Origin: Blepharisma japonicum
Lineage: Eukaryota; Ciliophora; Heterotrichea; Heterotrichida; Blepharismidae
Direction: 5' to 3'
Assembly (NCBI GenBank): GCA_949751835.1
Contig: CATKHK010000155.1
Location: forward strand, 1 to 45,145
DNA: 45,145 bases
Under the pieces are notes generated by a model. It made no database searches, had not been told where the DNA came from, and saw only the letters and a list, made by a program, of their open reading frames with translations. This document shows positions 20,980 to 31,576 of this stretch, in pieces; within the stretch, counting starts at the first letter, position 1, and every line of letters begins with the position of its first letter. A program made the translations under genes and the position numbers.

Positions 20980-21540
20980 CTAATTGTCAATTCTCCACTC
21001 TATCCCATAATCTTCTTTAAAATTCTTGAGAATTGATCCAGTTAATTCCTTAGAAATCTCATAATCATTCTCAATTATTTCTTGGAATTCAATATTCTAA
21101 GAATAAAATCAATGTGTTGCAGATTAGTAACATATTTAGTAAATTCTGAGCGTCATAATGCACTGATTTCATCGACTTTTGAGAAAGAGAAAGTGGCAAC
21201 CCTTTCCATTTTGATCCCATAATGAAAATCTTCCTGTGGCTCTTTCCAAGTAGTTTGCAGTCAAGATTCATGAATCTGTACTAAATTTCATATCTTCACA
21301 AAAAATAGCAAAGATAGCGATAAGCATCCTCTTTGCTTGAGATTCTCACTTTTAAAAATGTATACTTAAATTTTCCCATCCCAAAAAAGTATCCGAATCA
21401 AGATGAGAAAGAGACTCAAGACTTTAATATGCACTTTCTTTGACATTGGCTTTTAAAAGTCGTTGAAATTTTAAGGAAAAGTTATCAGGATTGAGACACT
21501 CAAAAATCTCTGTCTGGTAGGTTATTGTCAGTTCTTCCAT
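20980..21540 (-). pseudogene. Cyclin relic related to cyclin 3
   Basis: From ATG 21540 the minus strand reads MEELTITYQTEIF...FSLKFQRLLKANVKESAY and then TAA. In shifted frames it continues with MKFSTDSWILTANYLERATG and, near the end, EFQEIIENDYEISKELTGSILKNF...EWRIDN. These match the cyclin 3 segments FSLKLRAQIKESAY, LKFTIETWILAAAYLEKA and EFKEIIEYNYEVDKEELIKIAESIL...NWKID in the same order. Several stops and at least two frameshifts separate them, and none fits a 15-16 nt intron. It is a dead duplicate. Confidence 0.75.
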
Positions 21541-22100
21541 TTTGTTTGGATTTTCCTCGGTAAGTGAAATACAAGAAAACATGGAATTTTTTTTGAAATT
21601 TAAAAAAAACTCAAAATTGTAAGATTTTGTATAAAAATTGTGTGAAATTTGTAATTAAGCATATGATTATATCAGATTTTTATGCATTCTCTATAACCAT
21701 TAATTATTTAAACTAATTATTTTTGCATCATGAAATATATTGCATTACAGATAATCAAAAAGGATTTTAGACTTGTAGATAGAGATGCAAGTTAAAGCTT
21801 AATTAAGCAAAATGAGATGCTATGATTGCCATAATTACGCCCATCAGCTAGAATAAATTTAACTTTATTAGTTTTTTTAACTTTAAAATAGAAGAGAATA
21901 AATAGGAATTTTAGTTTTCATATTAATATTAAATTGGATAAGCCAATATGAAAGAATTATCGGATTTAATTTTTGAACTCCAAGAGAAATTTACTCTTCT
22001 TAGGCTTGCAAATTTTTATAATTTACTTAATTTCCTGCTAAAACAAAGCAAAATAACTTTGAAATTAACTATTCTTAAATATCAAATATTTTAAGACTAA
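21541..22100. other. AT-rich intergenic stretch
   Basis: No coding sequence recognised. Confidence 0.5.
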
Positions 22101-22847
22101 TTAGTAATCTATTTCGTCTATGTCAATGGAATACATTGCTTCAGAGTGATAAATGCCACAATCACTATCGCTTTCCTCTTCAGACAGCCACTTTGATCTT
22201 TTTATAATGTTTTCCAGTTTTTCATTATCTAAATGTCACGAGTTGCCTTTGAAAGATTTTGAAATGTCTTGAAGGTAATTAATTTGATACGAATACTCTA
22301 TGGCTTCTAATTTATAGTCGTAGTTTATTATATTGAGAAACTCTATTTCCATTAATCTAATATCTTCTAGGCTGAAGCCTATGATATTTTTGTAATCTGA
22401 AGCGGAAATAATAGCATTATCAGAGGTTCTTTGTGCTATCAATGAAGAAGTAAGTAGTATATTTTTTCAATTACCACTCATTAGTGGAATTTTTGAGTAT
22501 GCTAAAAATTTTTTAATGTATACCATAGTCAAAACAAAGCATTCTTTACTGAATTTGAATTCTTTATACAGAGTCTGAATAAATTCTGAGATTTCTTCAA
22601 AATCTACTGATCTTGCTAATTTTTCGTCATTACAACAATCGGGAATATCTTGAAAGGAGAAATAATCACTTTCAGGGATGTTTTCTAGATTCTTAAGTCT
22701 AGGGTTAATTCTTTGTTCTTGGCAGAAATATTCGATTTCCATGTACAGAGCTCTTGAAATCGAATAGATTAGATTGAGGGTTTCAGGTGCTCGTGCGCTT
22801 ATCCATTGGGCGGAATTTAGAGCTGAGTTAATTGTTTTCGAGATCAT
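22101..22847 (-). CDS. P-type (Pho80-like) cyclin 2
   Basis: A 248-residue frame from ATG 22847 with TGA Trp codons in SGNWKNILL and NSWHLDNEK. Cyclin-box segments EISEFIQTLYKEFKFSKECFVLTMVYIKKF, IAQRTSDNAIISASDYKNIIGF and LMEIEFLNIINYDYKLE align position by position with cyclin 1. The tail KWLSEEESDSDCGIYHSEAMYSIDIDEID is also shared. The acidic DCGIYHSEA tail is conserved between paralogues, so it is likely functional. It duplicated together with cyclin 1, with the cyclin-3-type relic lying between them. Confidence 0.8.
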
Positions 22848-25025
22848 CTTAACTATTTTATTACTGATTAAAAAATGGCAGTAGAATTAAATAATCAGTG
22901 ATGCGATTTTAAAAACAATGTGTTGGGAAAGAATGCAAAAGAGGATTAGTCACCTTATAAAATTTACTGTTCGATTAAGGCTAAAGAGTTATTTAATAAG
23001 AAAATGGCTACCTTGTGCAATAAAAAAACTTTTTTATAAATAATTTTTATAGATGATTCCAATGAAGGATGCCTATATTATAGTTTTAATAACTTCAATA
23101 CCTGCCCTTATTATATATATACCCAAAAATTCTTTTTAAATTTTATTTAGAATAATTATCTAATAATTTGAGTAAATTATAAAGTATAAATATTTAATTC
23201 GCTTTAAAGTTGCTAATTTTACCATCGCTTTTAATAATTTGTCAAAAATGACTAAGGATTGATTAAGTGATTTTATTTAGTGTAATTTTAGAATTTCCAA
23301 TTGATTTAAAATAATAAGAAATCAATTCGTAGTAATTGCATGAAGGCCAGAATTCTTAAGAAATTTACTTTAAAACTTATAAATTTTTAAGCAGCCTACC
23401 AAAATATTCTGTAGTCTAGCCTAGGGATTTCTATGGGTAAAAATTCGACAGAATATTTAATTTATAAAATTTTTAACCCATCAATATTAGGTAGGCAAAG
23501 AACTGAAAATAGATTTAATTTGATAACTTAAATTTTAATTTATGAATACTGAGCACCTGCTATATTTAATTTGATTCAACTAATTCAATTTATTTAAGGG
23601 CATATCACCAAAGGATGAATAAAAGTTAAAGTATTCGCATTGAGTAAACTTTTCATATTATTTTGCCATAATTATGTAACCGATAAATAAAAATTTAAAA
23701 AATTTAAAATTAAAATTAGCTGTCAAGCAGAATTAAGAATATAATAATAAAATTATATTTAACATAATTATTATTTTAGAAAATTTTTTATTGATATAAA
23801 ACTGTCATAAAAAATCACACATAAGAAGCTTTAATGCTTTTAAATAATGATTTAAAAGAATTGCCAATAGGAAAATTAATATTAATTATTTAAAATCTGC
23901 ATCCTAAAAGAATTTTTAAAGTAAATAAATAATAGCACTTTCCACGTGTGATGCTTTTTTCACACGTGGAGTGCTATAAGCAATTATAGCAATGCATAAT
24001 ATCCAGAAAGTGAAATCATAAATATGATCAATTCTTATATAATTTTAAAAAAGTTATAAATAAATAAACGAGCACTAAAGATTTATAACCAAATATTTTA
24101 ATCAAAATATTAAAAATATATTAATAAAATTAGTTGAAGCATAGCTTGTAATAGTTTGTATGAATTTTTCCTATCTTTTTTAAATTTTAAAGAACGATTA
24201 TGAAATTCTTTATAGGTTTATAAGTATATGAGCGATTTAAGTAAAATAAATGAATTAAGGAAATAGTTTTGTAAGTTATTATCATTAAAAGTGCGAAAAA
24301 ATACTTTAAAATATTAGTTGGAATATAAAAAATTTATATTATACATCATTTTGAATTTATTGAATTTAAATTAAAAAAAAATTACGAAATATAATAATGT
24401 GTATGCATTTTATTAAGAAGAATCTATTCATAATTTTAACTACTTTTCAAAAAAACAATTATTAATTTTATTTTGTCGTTTCACCCCACTTTGAGTTTTT
24501 CTAATTGTTTTTTGCACTATTCCATTTTGTTCTTAACAGTTTTTTACAACATGAGGATTTGCATATTTATTATAATCTTCTCTTGTCATAATTTATAACT
24601 ATTTTAAAAATAGATAAATAAATAAATAAGTGTATATGTTAATGTTTAATTTGATTATTGCTACTAAGTTAAATAAATAATAGCCTTTTCTCAAACTCTG
24701 CATATCATTTGCAACATTTTATTAATTTTATATTGTTTTTTTGGCAGTTTTTGATACAGTTGGGTTTTCTCCAAATGGCTAAAATGATTGCAAAAAAAGT
24801 GGGTTCTTCACATAGACAAGCAATAAGCAGTTAATTAAAATTCAATTATTAAGTTATTATATACACATGAAATTACGCTTTAAACGCTAACTTTTATTGA
24901 TTATTTTATTAAAATTATAAATGGATACTTTTAAAAATCCTGAATAATAATATTATTTTTATATTTTAGCTTTAAAATATTCAAATTTACTTTAATATTT
25001 TTATGAATATTAATAAATGCAATAC
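22848..25025. other. Long AT-rich gene-free stretch containing a hairpin
   Basis: About 2.2 kb with no supported gene. Apart from the hairpin at 23934-23975 I see only homopolymer-rich AT sequence. Two short semi-open minus-strand patches (about 24480-24600 and 24680-24800) have no motif I recognise. Confidence 0.5.
23934..23975. repeat. Strong inverted repeat / hairpin
   Basis: TCCACGTGTGA (23941-23951) and TCACACGTGGA (23960-23970) are perfect reverse complements around an 8-nt T-rich loop. The stem extends by AGCAC (23934-23938) and GTGCT (23971-23975), with 2 unpaired T on the left. That makes 16 bp paired, much more GC-rich than the surrounding DNA. It contains CACGTG twice. Function unknown. 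Confidence 0.85.
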
Positions 25026-25721
25026 TTAAATGGTATTTATGCAGTATATTGTTTCTGAAGCATAAATATTTACTTCATTCTCATCTTCTTGTGGGATTTC
25101 TTTGGATTTATCTGCAACTTTTCCTAGACTTTTCTCATCAATTTTCCAATTTTTATATGAATCTGATGGAAAATATCCAAGAATTGACTCAGCAATTTTT
25201 ATTAATTCCTCTTTGTCAACTTCGTAATTATATTCAATTATTTCCTTAAATTCAAAATCCATCATAATCAAATCAACAAATTCAATATCAGGAATAATCT
25301 CAGCAAATTCTGAGCTACCTAATTCATTTCTTTCACTTATTTTTTGGGAATTTAAAATGGAAAATGCTACAAGTTTTCTCCAATTGGAGCATAATAAAGG
25401 AAGCTTTGACATCGCCTTTTCTAGATATGCAGCTGCCAAAATCCATGTTTCTATAGTAAATTTTAAATTATCTGAAAGATAGCAAAGATAATCATGAATG
25501 CTTGATTGGCATGGAATATCTTTTGCTGTCGAAGAAGAATACATGAACATTTCTTCATTGCCGAAAAAATATTCAAATTCTGACAGCTGTGGCTTGGCTT
25601 TCTGATATGCACTTTCTTTTATTTGAGCTCTTAATTTGAGTGAGAATGCCTGCAAAAAGTCATTAACACTAGGAATCTGGGAAATCACTGCTTGACTGGC
25701 TAATATAAGATCTTCTTTCAT
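25026..25721 (-). CDS. Divergent P-type cyclin 3
   Basis: A 231-residue intact frame. It shows a weaker form of the cyclin-box pattern: SIHDYLCYLSDNLKFTIETWILAAAYLEKAMSKLPLLCSNWRKLVAFSILNSQKISE, then FAEIIPDIEFVDLIMMDFEFKEIIEYNYEVDKEELIKIAESI. The CSNWRKL segment corresponds to SSNWKNIL in cyclins 1 and 2. The tail ends IYASETIYCINTI, comparable to IYHSEAMCSIDM. It is the parent type of the relic at 20980-21540. All Trp codons are TGG. Likely a Cdk regulator by homology; divergence makes this less certain than for cyclins 1 and 2. Confidence 0.65.
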   Translation of the reverse strand: MKEDLILASQAVISQIPSVNDFLQAFSLKLRAQIKESAYQKAKPQLSEFEYFFGNEEMFMYSSSTAKDIPCQSSIHDYLCYLSDNLKFTIETWILAAAYLEKAMSKLPLLCSNWRKLVAFSILNSQKISERNELGSSEFAEIIPDIEFVDLIMMDFEFKEIIEYNYEVDKEELIKIAESILGYFPSDSYKNWKIDEKSLGKVADKSKEIPQEDENEVNIYASETIYCINTI

Positions 25722-26646
25722 ATTTTTTTATTTGATTAAATAAATGCAGCTAATAATATTTGCAATCTATTATTATAATAAAAAAACTTTACAAAAGTGT
25801 TGAATAGAAAATTCTTTTTGACCCTAAGTAAAATGTGGTTAATATGGCATATTTGAGTTAAATTATATATCTTATGCTCGAATGAATAATACTATTTGAG
25901 ACTTAAACTCTCAATAGCTAAATATTATAATGTAAAAATCAATTGTTTAATACTTTACCTTTATAGCTAAATTTAATATAATTCAGAAGCTTACAATCAT
26001 ACTTTGTATGAAAAATTACCTGTAGCTTGATCATAAAATTAAAATTTCAGGGATTTGATAAATAAAAATATTATTATAAAACAAAGATAAGTCAAAATAT
26101 TAGAAAATTTTTTTAATAAAGCTAAGCCAAAAATTTTTCCATTTAATTTTAAGTATTTGATAGATCTATTACTAAAAAATAATTTCTTGGTTAGAATTTA
26201 CACTTATAAAGGCATAAAAATCAATTTTCATTATAAATCAAATCTTATTTTATTCAAAAAATAATGAAATTTTAAAATCCACTTATATCGAATAGGCCAC
26301 TATTTTAATTTGTTGTCATATTGATTTAGAAATTAAAGTTGTATTTTTGAACAAAAATTACTGATCTCAAAAGCTACCTTATAATTTATCCTAATCTCTT
26401 AAATATCAGATTGATTCAATTTTATTAATTTAAATTACTAATTAAATTCATTAAATATCAATTAAATTTTAAACATAATTTTTGTCAGACAATAGAAACT
26501 AATTTTCTCAAACCAAAAAAAATTAATTAATCCTAAATTAAAGCCCTAAAAATCAAAAAAATTCAACTTAATAAATTTAATCTTCGAATAAATCATAAAG
26601 ACATGTTATTACCAGTTATAATAACTGGTCATTATTGTTTACAAAT
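25722..26646. other. AT-rich intergenic region between divergent genes
   Basis: Upstream flank of both cyclin 3 (leftward) and the TauE-like gene (rightward). It contains the 19-bp palindrome at 26611-26629; nothing else recognised. Confidence 0.5.
26611..26629. promoter_or_regulatory. Perfect palindrome just upstream of the TauE-like gene
   Basis: ACCAGTTAT, one base, ATAACTGGT: a 9-bp perfect inverted repeat ending 17 bp before the ATG at 26647. It could be a dimeric protein-binding site or an mRNA leader hairpin. The role is inferred from position only. Confidence 0.4.
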
Positions 26647-28179
26647 ATGAGGCTAATACTCCTTATCCTTCTCATCGCTTTAGTGACAGCCCAAAACAAA
26701 TTCTCACCAAAATGCAAAAAAGACACTGACTGCGACCCTCTGAACCACTGCAACGAAGAGGTCGGTAAATGCGTCCACAAAGATTTGATGCCACTGAGCG
26801 GACAGGAAGTCGCAGGTACGATCCTGGTTCTTCTGATGAGCGCTTTATCCAATGCCGGCGGAATTGGTGGCAGCTCAATTATGATTGCTTTTCTGCTCCT
26901 GATCTTCAACTTCGAGACACACATGGTCATCCCGATAGTTCAGGTCATCATAATGAGCGGAAGCATTGTCGCAGTCTTTTTAAAATTCAAGAACAGGCAC
27001 CCTACAAGGGATCGTCCACTCATTTTCTACGACATCCTCATGCTTGAGGTGGCTCCTCTTCTCCTTGGGAGCTCAATTGGGGTTTTCCTCAACATCGGGT
27101 TCCCTACATGGCTAATTTTAGCTATCCTTATTTGTGTGACATTGACATTAGCCATTATTACTTTCCGCAAAGGCTATGTGTATTACAAAAAAGAGACAAA
27201 AATTAAGAGAGTTTCGACCATAATGAAGGTCACCCATCAAGACACCGTTGAAATAGATACCATTGAGTTCAAGGCAGAGAACAAAAATGATGAGCTTGAA
27301 ATTATTGAACCAGGCGACGAGCTCGAAAAAGACCAAGACAATTTGGAGCGTGAGGATGAGTCACCGAATGCTTTGGAATATGGAAAGAAAAAGCACGCTA
27401 GCTTCGTTATTGTGGAAGAAGAGACAGGCAGACCAATCAGAGATATCCATTCTGAGCTTCAGGGAATTTATAAAGAAGAAGCCAAGGGTTTTTATCCTAT
27501 GCACATTATAATAATATGTGCAATTTATGCATGGGCAGTGCTTGCAGCTTTTTTAAGAGGGGATAGCAATGTAAAATCAATCGGCGGCTGGAAAATTTGT
27601 ACAAACGATTATTGGGGATTTGTAGGAGGGTTCATCGCTTCTATGATTTTAATTGGTCTTTTTGTTGCAAGGTATCTAAATAAAAACACCCATCATAAGT
27701 TAGAACTAGGCTATGACTATGATGATCATGACCTAAGGTGGCATTTCAAAGAAAGCATGATGCTTATGTGTTTTTCATTTATAGCTGGATTTACATCAGG
27801 ACTAATAGGTATCAGTGGAGGCGTAATTATGGGACCTGTCCAATTAGCATTCGGAATTCGACCAGAGGTGTCTGCAGCTACATCCTCAGTCATTGTTGTT
27901 CTTACTTCCAGCTTGAATTTCATCCTATTCTTAAAAGCAGGTATGGTCACAGAAAATTACTCGCTTTGGCTTATGGCTTTTTCAGTGCTTGGCTCGGTAG
28001 CTGGGATTTTAATCGTGAAAAAGATCGTTGAGAAGCAAAAAAGACCTTCGATTATTGTATTCTGCTTGGGAACTGTGTATATTTGTGCATTTTTGCTTAT
28101 ATTAGCCTATGGAATTAGAAAGATGTACAAAGAGGAAGAAAAAGGCATCGCCAAGTATGGCTTCCAACACTTCTGCTAA
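26647..28179 (+). CDS. TauE/SafE-family membrane transporter
   Basis: A 510-residue protein from ATG 26647 (MRLILLILLIALVTAQ, a signal peptide). A Cys-rich luminal/extracellular segment follows (CKKDTDCDPLNHCNEEVGKC). The first membrane bundle contains LSNAGGIGGSSIMIAFLL, the G-rich motif of the family. A long acidic cytosolic loop (about residues 185-270) comes next, then a second bundle with FIAGFTSGLIGISGGVIMGP. The paired GGIGG.. and G.IGISGG.. motifs define TauE/SafE proteins (sulfite/organosulfonate exporters in bacteria). Plant and protist homologues share the N-terminal Cys-rich part. The substrate here is not known. All Trp codons are TGG and the coding region is GC-richer than its surroundings, suggesting codon-biased, well-expressed DNA. 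No introns. Confidence 0.88.
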   Translation: MRLILLILLIALVTAQNKFSPKCKKDTDCDPLNHCNEEVGKCVHKDLMPLSGQEVAGTILVLLMSALSNAGGIGGSSIMIAFLLLIFNFETHMVIPIVQVIIMSGSIVAVFLKFKNRHPTRDRPLIFYDILMLEVAPLLLGSSIGVFLNIGFPTWLILAILICVTLTLAIITFRKGYVYYKKETKIKRVSTIMKVTHQDTVEIDTIEFKAENKNDELEIIEPGDELEKDQDNLEREDESPNALEYGKKKHASFVIVEEETGRPIRDIHSELQGIYKEEAKGFYPMHIIIICAIYAWAVLAAFLRGDSNVKSIGGWKICTNDYWGFVGGFIASMILIGLFVARYLNKNTHHKLELGYDYDDHDLRWHFKESMMLMCFSFIAGFTSGLIGISGGVIMGPVQLAFGIRPEVSAATSSVIVVLTSSLNFILFLKAGMVTENYSLWLMAFSVLGSVAGILIVKKIVEKQKRPSIIVFCLGTVYICAFLLILAYGIRKMYKEEEKGIAKYGFQHFC

Positions 28180-28606
28180 TAAATCTTTTAAGTAGCTTGA
28201 ATAATCTAACTTTCTTGTATAAAAATTTATCTGAGGATTTTTAGTTGATGAATCTATAAAATTCTGGATTTTAGGCATAGATAAAAGATTGTGGGAAGGA
28301 GAACTAGACAATAAAGGGTTTTCGGCTGAAATTTTGTGGTAGGAAAAAGAAGAGCTGAGAGTGATGCTGCCTTAAGTTTTAGTCTCCCATTTTTCTTATG
28401 ATAAAATTTCAAAAGAACCTGATAATATTTTCATCAAAATTATTGACAATTATTATAGCTTGTATTAGACTAAGAAGAGAAAACACTATAATTTCAATTA
28501 TCTTGAATTCTTGTAAAATTAATAATCGGCATCATTCATTTACAATAATGTTTATCTTCTACATGAACTAAAATAATCTTTATAATATTTTTCATTTAAA
28601 ATGTTA
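28180..28606. other. Intergenic region between convergent genes
   Basis: 3' flanks of the TauE-like gene and the kinase. A minus-strand frame of about 70-87 codons (28102-28363) is Ser-rich but overlaps the TauE coding end and lacks support. Confidence 0.5.
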
Positions 28607-30154
28607 TTATGCAGCATCTTCAACTTTTCCTTCTTCTTTTTTTTCTTCCTCTTCTTCCTCACCATTTAGTTTTTTCAAAATCTTATCAGCGTCAAGTCGT
28701 CTGGCTATATCTTTTTTCAGTATATATCCTAGCACTTCTCCCAAATTGGATTTTTTGTATTTATTCATAAATTCTGACAATTCTGATTGGTTTTTTTTCC
28801 AACTATACCCTTCACCATTTCCTTTCCCTCTCAAGCATTGGCATAAAGTCAGCCCTAGAGAGAACATATCAGCCTTTTTAGGATCATATATTATTGTTTT
28901 TTTTGAAGAGTCATTTGAGGCTTTTAATTCATCATAAGCAGTTTCCAGCTCTGGGGCCATAAATCCTACTGTTCCTTGAACTGGGTATCTAGGTCCTTGA
29001 TTTTTGTCTAAATCAAGGGAGATATTAAAATCAGCGATTTTCAAAAATATTTCCTCCTCTCCTAATCTGTTTTCATCTATTATTTTTTTAACGAAAATAT
29101 TTTGCGGCTTTATGTCTAGATGCGCAACGTTTTTTTCGTGAAGAATCCTTAGGCCTTCAAGCAGCTGCTTTGCAAATTCCAGGACTCTTTTATCTGAAGG
29201 CACGTTTTTTCTGACATAATCCATCAAAGTCTCTTCATAAAGCTCCATCACTACTCAATACTCGGAATCTGGTTCTTCATCAATTTTTACATACCCATAA
29301 TATTTTACAAAATGTTCATTATAATGATTGTCATCATAAGCATTAATTTTTTGCAAAATATCGGACTCACTTTCTATCATTTTTGTATATCTTTCGTTTT
29401 TCTCAACTTTTGAGCTGAACTTGTATACTTTTATAGCCACTTCAACTAACTCATTCTTTGGATTTCGCCATATTCCTTTGTGTACTTTTATTGAAAAATT
29501 GTCCTTTTTATTACTAGAATAAATTTCTTCATGGAATTCGAAATCTTGACTATTGAGTTCTTTATTTATTTTGCTATTTGCAAGATTTTCTTTTAGCTTC
29601 TTAAATCGTTTAGAGTCCATTGGATCAATAATATCTTTGATTACCTTTGCTAGGTTATGAGAAGTTCTGTTGTTTAAATTTTCCTCCATATATTGAAAAC
29701 AATAATTAATAAACATAAGTTCTGTACCTCTCGTATCAAAGTCGTTCTGTCTCATTTCGAGGATATAATTAACAGAGCTTATCAAATAGCTTTCAAAGTT
29801 TTTTTCTTTGGGAATTATGTTTATAAGCACATTACATCGAGATTCTATATAAAACTTTTCAATCAGAGCATCTTGGAAAAGCTCTGGATGTTCACATATG
29901 GACTTAAAAAGTTCTAGAAGGATAGGAATGTCTGTGCACGCTAAAATTGATATGGTAAGAGAGCGAAAGAGCTGATTAATGGTATCAAGATCTTCATAAT
30001 TTTGTATCAATTGGCAAAAATTATTGAGATATTCGCAAATTTCTTTTGAGAGTGAATCATAAGTTTTTCCTTGTGACTGCGAAATATCTGGAAGGTTCTT
30101 GAAGGACGGATTTGGCGTAAGAAGCTCGCTTAAAGTTTGATATAAATCTCCCAT
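28607..30154 (-). CDS. Atypical protein kinase (HLD, DFN motifs) with N-terminal helical domain
   Basis: A 515-residue frame joined through a TGA Trp next to 29251 (EYWVVMELYEETL, the hinge region). Residues 1-200 are helical with no recognised domain. The kinase domain spans about 210-495: VAIKVYK with the ATP lysine at 242, VAHLDIKPQNIFV at 343-355, IADFNISLD at about 373-381 and GFMAPELE at about 397-404, then DMFSLGLTL. The catalytic Asp and Asn of HxDxKPxN are present, but Arg of HRD is Leu and Gly of DFG is Asn. The Asp of DFN can still bind Mg, so activity is possible. Loss of HRD Arg suggests activation without activation-loop phosphorylation. The C-terminus is Glu/Lys-rich. Next to two PP2C phosphatase genes. 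Confidence 0.85.
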
Positions 30155-30343
30155 AATTTATTTGTAATCTACAAAATACTCCAATTCCATAATTTATAAT
30201 TAGATAGAAAGATAACATTTTGATAAATAACTTATACTTAAGATATCAATAAATTTTTTAGATTTTAATAATCATGGATAGATATTTTTGCTTATAAATG
30301 AATCTAATATAAAATCTTATATAAATAATTATACTAAATAAAA

Positions 30344-31576
30344 TTAAATATCAATTTCATTGATAGAGGCTATTATAACTGTAATATCATCTTTCTTCCC
30401 ACCAATAAATTGTTTCCCTGTATATTTAGAGCTTTCCAAGCTAAATGGTGTCTCATTCTGGCTACTCATTCGTTTTTTTGCTTCAGAAACAAGCCTTTCT
30501 GCTACGCTTTTGAGGTCATTTTTATTCTCTTCATAAGATTTTTTCACAATTGCAAAAATTTCCTCAGTAAATAAATTATCCCACAGTCCATCAGTCCCAA
30601 TAACCAAAATGTCACCTTTTTTTATATGAATACTGTAATTGTCAGCGTCAGAAATTTCGTCGGAAGAAATTTCTTTTGGAATATATTTAATATTTTTTGA
30701 AGAGGTAATTATTTGGGAATTTGTAAAACTTTTAGAAAGTTGATATGGACAATTGAAGAAATGCTGCTTTGGGGATGCTTTAAAAATTATTTCTATATCA
30801 GAGTAACCTTTCCTAAGAATAATCACTGAAGAATCCCCCAAGTTTGATATTCGAAGATGGGAGCCTTGCAAAGTTATTAGAAGAAAAGTCGAACTTCCTC
30901 CATTAATTACTTGTGAATACGATTGAGAAATAATTTGCTCCCCATTCAAAGGGCCATGCAGATAACTTTTCAGTTTCTTTGATATGATTTCAAAAGCAGA
31001 GTCATATTTGTCTACAACTCTTTTGCATTTTTCCATTAATTCATGAGAAAATGCTGAGCTTGAAATTCCGAAATCCCTCTTGATCCCTCCAACTCCGTCT
31101 GCAACACCTAATGCAAACCTTGAAAAAAAATAAGCATCTTCATTATTTTCAGAATTTTTACCTTGAGAAATGCACTTGGTTTTAAATTGGAATTTTGTTG
31201 TTTGGGGTTTTAAAGAAGGTCTTGGTGGCCTTAAATAATTCACTAAAGTCCCTTTCAAGTTATTTCTTTTCGGATAATCATTAACTAGTATTTTACTTCC
31301 CTTTTTAATCAGCAAAAATTCTGAACCCTGAGGAAGTCATATTTCGATGAAGTATTCTTTGTATTTTAAAGAATAAGACAAAGGAATCTCAACTTCTCAT
31401 TGAGGATTCGTATGAGAGCCAATGAGATAAACAGGCTCAATTGCAATTTCCTTTTGCAAAGAAATTCTTGTTAAAATTTTATTGTTTCGTTTTTGACACA
31501 TAGAGTAGTATTTATATATAGCCTTTCTCAAACGATTGAAAAGTTCTGAAAAAATCAGTTTTTCTTCGATATTCAT
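30344..31576 (-). CDS. PP2C-family protein phosphatase 1 (PTC7-like ADGVGG type)
   Basis: A 410-residue frame with two TGA Trp codons (HTNPQW and IEIWLPQG) where the tandem paralogue has TGG. Residues 1-120 form a shared N-terminal region (EEKLIFSELFNRLR, ISLQKE, PVYLIGSHTNPQW, LPQGSEFLL) that I cannot assign. The PP2C domain follows: NEDAYFFSRFALGVADGVGG, GSSTFLLITLQGSHLRISNLGDSSVIILRKG, DILVIGTDGLWDNLF and KDDITVIIASI. These are the metal-coordinating Asp motifs of PPM phosphatases, which dephosphorylate Ser/Thr with Mn/Mg. I chose Met 31576 because similarity to the paralogue starts there; an upstream ATG at 31633 is in frame but its extension is not conserved. Confidence 0.88.

Noticed and set aside
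21089-21271. Short minus-strand frame taken as a gene
   Set aside because: It is one frame fragment of the cyclin relic at 20980-21540.
24480-24800. Semi-open minus-strand patches that could be a transposase relic
   Set aside because: No catalytic motif, terminal repeats or recognisable family; stops in frame.
26635-26646. TTG start for the TauE-like gene
   Set aside because: Non-ATG starts are not expected in a nuclear gene; ATG 26647 begins a good signal peptide.
28102-28363. Ser-rich minus-strand frame after the TauE-like gene
   Set aside because: It overlaps the TauE coding end, is short, has no motif or paralogue, and its upstream side is closed by TAA without an intron to rescue it.
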